DNA of 60,874 nucleotides from Oscillospiraceae bacterium. Its GTDB lineage: Bacteria > Bacillota > Clostridia > Oscillospirales > Acutalibacteraceae. The notes beneath the pieces were generated by a model that made no database searches, was not told the DNA's origin, and worked only from the letters and a program-made list of their open reading frames with translations. The first letter of the stretch is position 1. Every line of letters starts with the position of its first letter. The position numbers and the translations under genes were made by a program. Below, in pieces: positions 52,295 through 59,948 of this stretch. The stretch covers positions 1-60,874 of the forward strand of contig CADABX010000025.1 of assembly GCA_902786285.1 (NCBI GenBank), given 5' to 3'.

Positions 52295-53704
52295 ATGAAA
52301 CGCTGTTTGTCTGTTTTGCTTTGCGCGCTGCTGCTGTTGCCGCTCGTGCTGCCGACGGTGCGTCTGCCTGCGGCGCATGCCGCGACGATGGCGGAGCTGG
52401 AAGACGAAGTGAAAAAGATCGAAAACGAGATCAGGACAAACAAAGAAAAGCTCGAGGAATTCGCCGATAAAAAAGAATCGCAGCAGGCCTATCTGGATAC
52501 GCTCAATCAGCAGATCGAAGCGGTTGAAAAAAAGGCCGACACGCTCGACAAACAGATCCAGTCGCTCGACGAGGAAATCGTCGGCTACGACAATCAGCTC
52601 AAGCGGCTGACAAACGAGATCAATGTCCTTGAAGACGAGGTGAAGCTTGCCAACCGGCAGATCAAGGAGACCCGGCGATCGATCGACGACAGCAAACAGT
52701 CCCTGCGGCTGAAGCTGCGTTCCAATTATATGACCGGCAGCGAGACCACGCTGAAGATTTTGATGGGCGCCGATTCTTTGGCCAGCTTTTTGACCAGGCT
52801 CGAAATGATGCGCCGCATCAGCGAAAGCGAAAAAAAGGTGATCGACGATTTCAAAGCCCAGATCACTGTGTTGCGTCAGGCGCGCGAAACGCTTGAAAAA
52901 AAGCAAAGCACCCTGCAGGAAAAGCACCTCAAGGTGGAGGACACCAAGGCGCTGACGATTGAGAAAAAGGCGCAGCTGACCGAAAAACAGGCGGAATATC
53001 AGGCTACGATCGACGAACTGGAAGACGAGTATCAGCAGTCGCAGGACTATATCAAAAAGCTTGACAAGGATTCCGATGCCTATCAGAATTATATCAAACG
53101 TCTGGAACAGGAGCGCATTGCGGCCGACAAAGAGATCGACGAGCTGGTTCGTTCTCTGACAACAACCACGATGCCGCCGGCCACAACCACGACAAACCCG
53201 AGCCAGATCGTTTCCATCGCCAACGGCGACCCGAGCGATCTGACCACAACGACCGCACCGACTACAACCACTGCGCCTCCGCCGGGCTATATCCAGACGG
53301 AAATCTGGGCGTGGCCGCTGGCGAACTATCCGTGCTACATCTCCAGTCCCTTCGGCTACCGCGACGCGAGCATCGGCGGCAACGCCTTCCACGGCGGCAC
53401 CGATATCGCCGGCGCCGGCATCTACGGCCAGCCGGTCTATGCCACGCGCAACGGCTATGTTGCGGCGGCGGTCTGGGGCACCACGGGCTACGGCCGCTAT
53501 GTACTGCTCGATCACGGCGACGGTTTCGTCACAATCTACGGCCACTGCTCCAATCTGACAGTGACGCAGGGGCAGTATGTGCTGCAGGGCCAGCAGATCG
53601 GCAACGTCGGCTCCACCGGCAACTCCACCGGCCCACATCTGCATTTCGAGGTGCGCTACAACGGTGTGAAACAAAACCCGATGAATTTTGTCGTAAAACC
53701 GTAA
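52295..53704 (+). CDS. EnvC/PcsB-like coiled-coil M23 peptidase, copy 2
   Basis: 469 residues with the same layout as copy 1: signal peptide (to about residue 28, AHA), coiled coil with the shared segment LKILMGADSLASFLTRLEMMRRISESEKK, a Thr-rich linker (TTTTAPTTTTAPPP) and an M23 domain with HGGTDIAG and HLHFE. Identity is high in the M23 domain and lower in the coiled coil, so the two copies may act at different places or times. It starts 23 bases after copy 1 with a GAAGG site. Confidence 0.92.
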   Translation: MKRCLSVLLCALLLLPLVLPTVRLPAAHAATMAELEDEVKKIENEIRTNKEKLEEFADKKESQQAYLDTLNQQIEAVEKKADTLDKQIQSLDEEIVGYDNQLKRLTNEINVLEDEVKLANRQIKETRRSIDDSKQSLRLKLRSNYMTGSETTLKILMGADSLASFLTRLEMMRRISESEKKVIDDFKAQITVLRQARETLEKKQSTLQEKHLKVEDTKALTIEKKAQLTEKQAEYQATIDELEDEYQQSQDYIKKLDKDSDAYQNYIKRLEQERIAADKEIDELVRSLTTTTMPPATTTTNPSQIVSIANGDPSDLTTTTAPTTTTAPPPGYIQTEIWAWPLANYPCYISSPFGYRDASIGGNAFHGGTDIAGAGIYGQPVYATRNGYVAAAVWGTTGYGRYVLLDHGDGFVTIYGHCSNLTVTQGQYVLQGQQIGNVGSTGNSTGPHLHFEVRYNGVKQNPMNFVVKP

Positions 53705-53762
53705 AGATCAGTGTAGAGGGATGGTTCGCTGTCCCTCTGTTCGTGTTTTTGGAGGAAAGAGG

Positions 53763-54971
53763 ATGAATAAACGAATACCGCTCGGCATAGTGATCGCACT
53801 GCTGTGCCTGTGTGTGGCGGGCTCTGCGGTGCTGACGGGCATCTATGTCAGAAAGGATTACAACACGCTGCTTGCCGGCTTGCCGGAGCAGGCGGCGCGG
53901 TATGAGATACTGGACGAGCTCGACAGTGTGCTGCGCGCGCATTATTACGGCAGCAGCGACCGCCAGGCGATGCAGCGCGCGATTGCAAAGGGCTATATCT
54001 CCGGCTTGCCGGACGGCCTTTCGCGCTATCTGACCGCGCAGGAGTTCGAAGCCTATCAGCACGCCTCCATCGGCGAAATGCGCGGCGTCGGCGTCTCCTG
54101 CAGCCGGACCAAAAACAGCCGCCTGCTTGTGGAAGACGTTGCGGACGGATCCCCGGCAGCGCAGCAGGAGATGCGCGCGGGCGATTTGATCGTTGCGATC
54201 GACGGCATTCCGGTCGATGCGTCTAACTATGACGAGATGACGGCGAAGCTCGAAAGCGACAAGCTGACAAATATCGAGCTGACAGTTCGAAGCGGCAGCG
54301 GCGAACGCACCCTGACTTTGCCGATGGGCTTTGAAGCGCCCTCGGTCGTTACCCAAAACACACAGGAGATCGGCTATATCAGGCTCTCTTCCTTTTACGC
54401 CACCACGCCTGCCCAGGTCAAAGCGGCCGTTGACGCGTTTGTGCAGTCCGGTGTGCAGGCGATCGTGCTGGATCTGCGCAAAAACAGCAGCGAGCATGTC
54501 GCATACGCGATGCAGACGCTCGACGTGTTCGTGCCGCTGAGCGATGGCGCGGCGGCGCGGCTGGTGAATCAGGCGGGCGAGACCGTCGAATCCTATCTGA
54601 CAGACGCCGCGGCGGTCAATCTGCCGCTGGCTGTGCTGGTCGGAGACGGCACCAAAGCGGCGGCCGAGCTGTTTGCCTGCAATCTGCGCGATTTCGGCAA
54701 GGCGTCGCTGGTCGGTACGCAGACCGCCGGCGTCGGCCTTGTGCGCCAGGCGTTCACTCTTTCCAATAAAGACGCCGTGCTGCTGTGCGTGGGCGAGATG
54801 CTGCCGTATCGCAGCGAAAGCTTCAACGGCACCGGTCTTGCACCGGACGTGAGCGTTGAACCGGAAACCGGGGCGACAAAGCTTTCGCAGGACAAGCAGT
54901 ATCTTACCGCGGTCAATCTGCTGCGCGGCGAACAAAGCGGCGCGGACGCCGGACAGGAGGCGACGCCATGA
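53763..54971 (+). CDS. CtpA-like S41/PDZ protein lacking the catalytic Ser-Lys pair
   Basis: 402 residues. An N-terminal membrane helix (about 5-28), a helical cap, a PDZ domain (ADGSPAAQQEMRAGDLIVAIDGIPVD) and an S41 core. In C-terminal processing peptidases the nucleophile is the middle Ser of SASASE and the base is a Lys 25 residues later. Here that stretch is TKAAAE, with Ala299 at the Ser position, and Val324 at the Lys position (TAGVG for FGKG). The fold seems otherwise kept, so it is predicted to be a non-proteolytic scaffold. GGAGGAAAG precedes ATG 53763. It follows the two EnvC-like genes and overlaps the next gene by four bases. Confidence 0.85.
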   Translation: MNKRIPLGIVIALLCLCVAGSAVLTGIYVRKDYNTLLAGLPEQAARYEILDELDSVLRAHYYGSSDRQAMQRAIAKGYISGLPDGLSRYLTAQEFEAYQHASIGEMRGVGVSCSRTKNSRLLVEDVADGSPAAQQEMRAGDLIVAIDGIPVDASNYDEMTAKLESDKLTNIELTVRSGSGERTLTLPMGFEAPSVVTQNTQEIGYIRLSSFYATTPAQVKAAVDAFVQSGVQAIVLDLRKNSSEHVAYAMQTLDVFVPLSDGAAARLVNQAGETVESYLTDAAAVNLPLAVLVGDGTKAAAELFACNLRDFGKASLVGTQTAGVGLVRQAFTLSNKDAVLLCVGEMLPYRSESFNGTGLAPDVSVEPETGATKLSQDKQYLTAVNLLRGEQSGADAGQEATP

Positions 54972-56092
54972 AAACGCTGATCGATCTGCTGAAAACGGTC
55001 AAGCGCGCACTGACCCGCACTGTGATCCGGCTTTGCAACGGGTTGTTCCGGCTGTTGCCGGTGCAAAACCGCGTGCTGTTTTATACCATCCGCGCCGACG
55101 GCCGCTTGCTGGAAAACAGCGACTGCGTCTTTCGTGCCTGCAACTGCAAAAAGGTTGTATTTGCCCACATGCTGCCGCACAGCTTTCTTTTGTCGCTGCG
55201 GGCGCGGCGGCTGATGCTCACGTCGCGTGTGATCGTGACGGACGATTATCTCAAATACTGCCGCGACACGACCTTGCGAAACGGCCAAAAGCTCGTGCAG
55301 CTCTGGCATGCGCCGGGCGCTTTCAAATGCTTCGGGCTCGACGCGCCGTCGCGGCTGAGCGAAACGCAGGAGCGTGCCACCCATGCGCAGTATACAGACG
55401 TCTGCGTCTCGTCGGAAACCGTGCGTCGCTATTACGCGCAGGCGTTCGGGGTTCCGCTTTCGGTTGTTAAACCCCTCGGCACCCCGCGGACGGATGCGCT
55501 TTTGGATCGCGACGCGCGCCGGGCAGCGAAAGACGCGCTGCTGGAGCGTTGCCCGTGCCTGCGGAATAAAACGGTCTATCTTTATGCGCCGACGTTTCGT
55601 GAACAAAACGGACAGCTTGTACCGTTCGATCCGCAGCTCGATTTTGCCGCACTGGAGGAAATGCTGCGGGATGATGAACTGTTGGTGATCACACGCCATC
55701 CCGTGATGAAAACGCCGTTTTTCCAAGACGGCCGGTACTGCCGGATCGTTGATCTGACAAACGAGCCGACGGACGCGCTGCTTTGCGCGGCGGATGTGCT
55801 GATCACGGATTATTCCTCCGTGCTGTTTGACGCCGCGCTGTGCGGTGTGCCGTGTGTGTTTTATTGTCCGGATCGCCGCGAATACGAGCGGTCGTTTTAT
55901 CTCGATTTTGACAACGATCTGCCGGGCGAGATTGTGGAAACCGCCGACGCGCTGCTTGGGGCGATCCGCCGTGCCGCGGCGGATCCGGAAAACGAAAAGC
56001 TGCGCGCCTTCTGCAGCGCGCAGATGTCCGCCTGCGACGGCGGCGCAACCAAGCGGATCGCCGCACGGATCTGTTCCTATTTGAACGCTTAA
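54968..56092 (+). CDS. CDP-glycerol glycerophosphotransferase-like protein (TagB/TagF family)
   Basis: 374 residues, single Glyphos_transf domain. KLVQLWHAPGAFKCFG holds the conserved His, KPLGTPRTDALL, YLYAPTFRE and VLITDYSSVLFDAALCGVPCVFY are family blocks that bind the CDP-activated donor. The enzyme would transfer glycerol phosphate or a related polyol phosphate to a lipid-linked wall polymer at the inner face of the membrane. It is small, nearer to the primase TagB than to the polymerase TagF. ATGA overlap with the CtpA-like gene shows it is in the same operon. A terminator follows. Confidence 0.88.
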   Translation: MKTLIDLLKTVKRALTRTVIRLCNGLFRLLPVQNRVLFYTIRADGRLLENSDCVFRACNCKKVVFAHMLPHSFLLSLRARRLMLTSRVIVTDDYLKYCRDTTLRNGQKLVQLWHAPGAFKCFGLDAPSRLSETQERATHAQYTDVCVSSETVRRYYAQAFGVPLSVVKPLGTPRTDALLDRDARRAAKDALLERCPCLRNKTVYLYAPTFREQNGQLVPFDPQLDFAALEEMLRDDELLVITRHPVMKTPFFQDGRYCRIVDLTNEPTDALLCAADVLITDYSSVLFDAALCGVPCVFYCPDRREYERSFYLDFDNDLPGEIVETADALLGAIRRAAADPENEKLRAFCSAQMSACDGGATKRIAARICSYLNA

Positions 56093-56110
56093 ATTTTTCC
56101 AACTGCATCA

Positions 56111-56142
56111 ACACTGCATACAATCGTATGCGGTGTTTTTTT
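56111..56142 (+). terminator. terminator of the ftsEX-transferase operon
   Basis: ACACTGCATAC (56111-56121) pairs with GTATGCGGTGT (56126-56136) around AATC and is followed by seven T. Confidence 0.88.
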
Positions 56143-56146
56143 CATG

Positions 56147-56175
56147 GCATATCCGTTTTGTGTGCGCAAATGCTA
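56147..56175 (+). promoter_or_regulatory. sigma-G/F-type promoter of spoIVB
   Basis: GCATA (56147-56151), 17-bp spacer, AATGCTA (56169-56175), close to the forespore pattern GHATR, N17-18, CATnnTA. B. subtilis spoIVB is known to be forespore-expressed. Confidence 0.5.
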
Positions 56176-56209
56176 ACAGGGCACGAAACAACGTGCGGAG
56201 GTGAAAAAA

Positions 56210-57418
56210 GTGAAAAAATGGCTCCATTACGGCAAATGCGCCGTGTGTCTGGCCGTGACGGTTCTGCTGCTTTTGCTGGTCTACGGTTTTGTAACCGTGC
56301 CGGACGCCATGACGCGCGCGCAGACCGACACGCCCGCGCGTTCTATCTATACGCTGACGCCGATGACCGTGCGCTTTGCCGCGGACGATCGGAGCAAAAC
56401 CGAATACGACGCGCTGGTCAAGCTGTTTGCAAGTATCCCCGTCAAGCATACGCGCCTGACGGTCAGCGAGCGCCGACAGGTCGCCGTCGGTGGCGAAATC
56501 TTCGGCCTTCGGCTGTATACGTCCGGCGTGATCGTTGTATCTGTGGAACCGGTACAAACGGCCGACGGTACCGCTTTTCCGGCAAGACAGGCCGGGATCC
56601 GGGCAGGCGACATCATCTTAACGGTCGACGGCGAACCGGTCAATTCCCATGCGCAGTTTTCCGCATTGCTGGCGGATGCCCAGGGGAAAATGCTGCATCT
56701 GACCTATTTAAGAAACGGCAAAGAAAGCGAAACCACGTTCGAAGCCGCCTACAGCGCGGTCTATGACCGCTATATGGCCGGCTTGTGGGTGCGCGACAGT
56801 GCGGCTGGGATCGGCACTTTGACGTTTTCGATGCCGCAAACAGGCGTTTATGCCGGACTTGGCCATGCGGTTTGCGATGTGGATACGGGAGAGATCATGC
56901 CGCTGTATAACGGGGATATCGTTTCGGCAACGCTTCACGGCGTAAAAAAAGGAACGCCGGGGCAGGCAGGGGAGCTGCGCGGCGCGTTTCAGGGTGACCG
57001 GATTGGTTCTCTGCTGCTGAACGAAGCGGACGGCGTCTACGGCATTCTGGACACCGTGGATCCTGCGGCCGCGTTGGTGCCGGTGGCTCTGCCGCAGGAG
57101 GTGGAGCAGGGCGAAGCGCAGATCGTTTCAACGGTGGATGAAAGCGGACCGCGGCGGTTTTCGGTCGAGATCGAAAAGGTAATGCAAAACGACAGCGAAG
57201 GCCGCAACCTGATTGTGCATATCACGGATGAAGCTTTGCTGCGATTGACCGGCGGCATTGTCCAGGGCATGAGCGGCAGCCCGGTTTTGCAGCACGGCCG
57301 GTTGGTCGGTGCGGTGACGCATGTATTTATCAATGACCCCACGCGCGGCTACGCAATCTTTGCACAAACGATGCTGCAAAACTGTGCCGTGATTGAAAAA
57401 AACGAATTCAATCAATAA
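56210..57418 (+). CDS. spoIVB: SpoIVB serine peptidase (sigma-K checkpoint)
   Basis: 402 residues. A membrane helix (about 8-32) is followed by a PDZ domain ([29 protein letters not shown]) and the S55 peptidase domain, in which [40 protein letters not shown] carries the catalytic Ser at about 355. It is secreted from the forespore to trigger sigma-K activation in the mother cell. GGAGGTG stands six bases before the GTG at 56210; a GTG at 56201 overlaps that site. spo0A lies next downstream, the order conserved in Bacilli and Clostridia. Confidence 0.96.
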   Translation: MKKWLHYGKCAVCLAVTVLLLLLVYGFVTVPDAMTRAQTDTPARSIYTLTPMTVRFAADDRSKTEYDALVKLFASIPVKHTRLTVSERRQVAVGGEIFGLRLYTSGVIVVSVEPVQTADGTAFPARQAGIRAGDIILTVDGEPVNSHAQFSALLADAQGKMLHLTYLRNGKESETTFEAAYSAVYDRYMAGLWVRDSAAGIGTLTFSMPQTGVYAGLGHAVCDVDTGEIMPLYNGDIVSATLHGVKKGTPGQAGELRGAFQGDRIGSLLLNEADGVYGILDTVDPAAALVPVALPQEVEQGEAQIVSTVDESGPRRFSVEIEKVMQNDSEGRNLIVHITDEALLRLTGGIVQGMSGSPVLQHGRLVGAVTHVFINDPTRGYAIFAQTMLQNCAVIEKNEFNQ

Positions 57419-57434
57419 AAAAGTTGAAATAATT

Positions 57435-57480
57435 AACGACACGATTCGACAAGCGGTTTGGGAAGATCGTGTCGTTTTCT
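57435..57480 (+). terminator. terminator of spoIVB
   Basis: AACGACACGAT (57435-57445) pairs perfectly with ATCGTGTCGTT (57466-57476) and is followed by TTCT. The loop contains TTCGACA (57445-57451), a perfect match to the complement of the Spo0A box. Confidence 0.75.
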
Positions 57481-57538
57481 CTCGCTGGTCATCTAAATGC
57501 CGATATAAATTGGATAATTGTGGTAATTACATTGAAAA

Positions 57539-57582
57539 ATCGACAAAATCTGCTTGCTTTTTTCGCATTGATATGCTAAAAT
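57539..57582 (+). promoter_or_regulatory. spo0A promoter with adjacent 0A-box-like site
   Basis: TTGCTT (57554-57559), 17-bp spacer, TAAAAT (57577-57582). Just upstream, ATCGACA (57539-57545) matches six of seven bases of the 0A box read on the other strand (TTCGACA). Autoregulation of spo0A is known in B. subtilis; here it is inferred. Confidence 0.55.
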
Positions 57583-57634
57583 TCATGCGTGAATATAGCT
57601 CACATAAACAATTTATAAAGAAAGGACATTATCA

Positions 57635-58412
57635 GATGAGACAGAAAACAAAGGTGCTGCTCGCCGGGGAAGAGCAGAATTTCAGCGCAGCCTGTGCGGA
57701 ATTGCTGCGCCAAAAAGGCTTCGACGTCACCTGTATGAAAAAGGACGGACAACTGCTGCTGCAGGAGCTGGCCGTGAGAAAGCCGGATATTCTGCTGATG
57801 GACGCCTTTCTTGCCGGCGTCGACGGGTTGGGCGTGCTGGGTCAGATGCAGGAAAGCGGACAAAAACAGTCCTGTTGTGTGATCGTTGCATGTCCGGCGG
57901 ATCATCCGCTGCTGGAATCCGAACTGCTTGCTGCCGGTGCGGACTATTACTTTTTAAAGCCGCTCGATCCCGCCGTCGCCGCGGAGCGGATTGCGCAGCT
58001 GTCGCAATGGCGTGCCCGGCGTGCGATGCCCGCGGGAGATGATCAGAGTATGCTGGAGATGGAGATTTCTGACATCATGCGTGAAATCGGCGTGCCGGCG
58101 CATATCAAGGGGTATCTTTATCTGCGTCAGGCGATCATGCTGACGGTCAAGGATCCCGATCTGATGCATGCGGTGACCAAAGTGCTCTATCCGACCGTTG
58201 CCAAAACAAACAAAACAACCTCCTCGCGTGTGGAGCGCGCCATTCGCCACGCCATCGAGGTCGCGTGGGATCGCGGCGACGTGGACGTGCTCGCGTCCTA
58301 TTTCGGCTACACGATCCAGAATTCCCGCGGCAAACCGACCAATTCCGAATTCATTGCCATGATTGCCGACAAGCTGCGGCTGTCAATGAAAACGCCCGTC
58401 GGCGCGCGGTAA
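57635..58412 (+). CDS. spo0A: Sporulation master regulator Spo0A
   Basis: 259 residues. The receiver domain has the phosphoacceptor Asp56 in [10 protein letters not shown] and Lys108 in FLKP; the acidic pocket is GluGlu (residues 12-13) where most receivers have AspAsp. The C-terminal Spo0A domain is complete, with the DNA-recognition region [52 protein letters not shown]. It controls entry into sporulation. AAAGGA lies eight bases before ATG 57635; the frame is open upstream to 57393 but overlaps spoIVB and its terminator. Own promoter, terminator at 58417. Confidence 0.97.
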
Positions 58413-58416
58413 AAGA

Positions 58417-58450
58417 AAAAGAGAGCTGTTTTTTTGCAGCTCTCTTTGCG
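58417..58450 (+). terminator. terminator between convergent spo0A and GH28 genes
   Basis: AAAGAGAGCTG (58418-58428) pairs with CAGCTCTCTTT (58437-58447), with an all-T loop. A-runs before and T-runs after make it usable from both sides. Confidence 0.8.
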
Positions 58451-58455
58451 TTTGT

Positions 58456-59817
58456 TCAATTTTCCGCAATCGAAAATGCCGGGTCGTTTTCGTGCGCTGC
58501 CGTTCCGTCCACACGCCGCAAAACGAGGTTTTCGGTCTGTGCCGCGTCAATGGCGAAGCTGTAGTCGTCGCACACCGTTTCCCAGGAAAACCGCGTGTCG
58601 GCGAGCGTCACATTTTTCGCATATCGGATGAAGCATCCCGCGTTTTTGATCGACTCCACACCGAAATCGAGGCACGGCCGCAGATCATACAGCCCGCACG
58701 GCCATTTGCTCGTTTTGGAAAGCGTGATATCGCAGTGTTCAAACGTGACGTCTTCAATGCAGTTTTCGGCGTTGCCGTGGATCAGAATACCGTTTTCGCC
58801 CTTGGCCGTCACGTTGAAAAAGCGCACGTTTTTGATCCTGCCGCTCTTCGTCTGCGCGTCGCGGTTAAAGGTTGTCAAAACGATCGGCTCCGCCGTGCCC
58901 CACCAGTCGGGGCAAAAGCGCCGCGTTTCGATCATGATGTTCTGATAGCTGACGTTTTCCACGTTGCCGCCGTCGCGAATCTGAATGGACAACCCGCGGT
59001 TGGAGCGGCTGATGATGCAGTCGCTCACCAATACGTTCCGGAAGTCGCCAACACCCTCTGTGCCGATCTTAATTGCCGCCGAGGTGGAAACGAGGGTACA
59101 GCCCTGGATGACGATGTTTTTGCACGGGCCGTATTCCGCGTTGCCCTGACTCGTTTTCAAACAGATGCAGTCGTCGGCGCACTCAATATGGCAGCCGAGA
59201 ATGCGTACATTGGAGCAGTGGTCGGGGTCGATGCCGTCGGAGTTTGCAACGTCCAGATCGTTGAGAATGCGGATGCGGTCGATCAGCACATCGTCGCAGC
59301 CGGCCGGGTGCAGCGTCCAGAACGGCGCATCCACAACCGTGAACTCCCGAAACGTGATATGGTTGCTCTTTTCCACATAGATCGCCGTCGGACGCGGATA
59401 GAACGAGCCGGTAACGTAATACTGATCCTTGCGCGACACAAACGCGTGGCCGTTGCAGTCGATTTTGCCGCGGCCGGTAATCGCGCAGCCGTGCGCCTCA
59501 AATCCATAAAGAAACACAAAGCTCGGTTTCCCAGTGACGGGATTGCCGATCTTCGCGGTTTTGGGATCGTTGATCTGTTCGTTCGGGCGCACATAGCCGC
59601 CGAGATCCTCCGTCGCCTTCAGCACAGCGCCTTGCTGCAGATGCAGCTCCACATTTGCGCGCAAAAACAGCGACCGGCAATAATAGGTGTGTCCGCCCGG
59701 CAGCACCACGCGGCCGCCGCCGTTGTCGTTGGCGGTGTCGAGGGCAAGCTGTACGGCTTTGGTGTCGTCGGCCTTTCCGTCGCCGACTGCGCCCATATTC
59801 AATACATTATAGTCCAT
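58456..59817 (-). CDS. GH28-family polygalacturonase-like protein
   Basis: 453 residues of right-handed beta-helix. The opening YNVLNMGAVGDGKADDTKAVQLALDTA is typical for GH28. NSDGIDPD, CADDCICLKT (paired catalytic Asp) and SNRGLSIQIRDGG are the active-site blocks; the usual GHG block is replaced by SAAIKIGTEGVGDFRN, common in bacterial intracellular exo-type members. No signal peptide, so it probably degrades imported galacturonide oligomers. AAAGGAG eight bases before ATG 59817 sets the start. It has its own promoter, divergent from the FAD oxidoreductase. Confidence 0.88.
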   Translation of the reverse strand: MDYNVLNMGAVGDGKADDTKAVQLALDTANDNGGGRVVLPGGHTYYCRSLFLRANVELHLQQGAVLKATEDLGGYVRPNEQINDPKTAKIGNPVTGKPSFVFLYGFEAHGCAITGRGKIDCNGHAFVSRKDQYYVTGSFYPRPTAIYVEKSNHITFREFTVVDAPFWTLHPAGCDDVLIDRIRILNDLDVANSDGIDPDHCSNVRILGCHIECADDCICLKTSQGNAEYGPCKNIVIQGCTLVSTSAAIKIGTEGVGDFRNVLVSDCIISRSNRGLSIQIRDGGNVENVSYQNIMIETRRFCPDWWGTAEPIVLTTFNRDAQTKSGRIKNVRFFNVTAKGENGILIHGNAENCIEDVTFEHCDITLSKTSKWPCGLYDLRPCLDFGVESIKNAGCFIRYAKNVTLADTRFSWETVCDDYSFAIDAAQTENLVLRRVDGTAAHENDPAFSIAEN

Positions 59818-59846
59818 TTGATCGGCTCCTTTCGGTTCTGCCTTGC

Positions 59847-59875
59847 ATTATACCCTGTTTGCCCCGGAAAGTCAA
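59847..59875 (-). promoter_or_regulatory. sigma-A promoter of the GH28 gene
   Basis: On the minus strand: TTGACT (59875-59870), 17-bp spacer, TATAAT (59852-59847). It stands almost back to back with the plus-strand promoter at 59888. Confidence 0.8.
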
Positions 59876-59887
59876 TCCGGCTGTGTC

Positions 59888-59915
59888 TTGACTTTTGCGG
59901 CGGCTGTGTTATAAT
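59888..59915 (+). promoter_or_regulatory. sigma-A promoter of FAD oxidoreductase 2
   Basis: TTGACT (59888-59893), 16-bp spacer, TATAAT (59910-59915), about 34 bases before the ATG. Confidence 0.8.
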
Positions 59916-59948
59916 CAAGCTGAAAAACGACTGGAAAGGAGCATCCCC

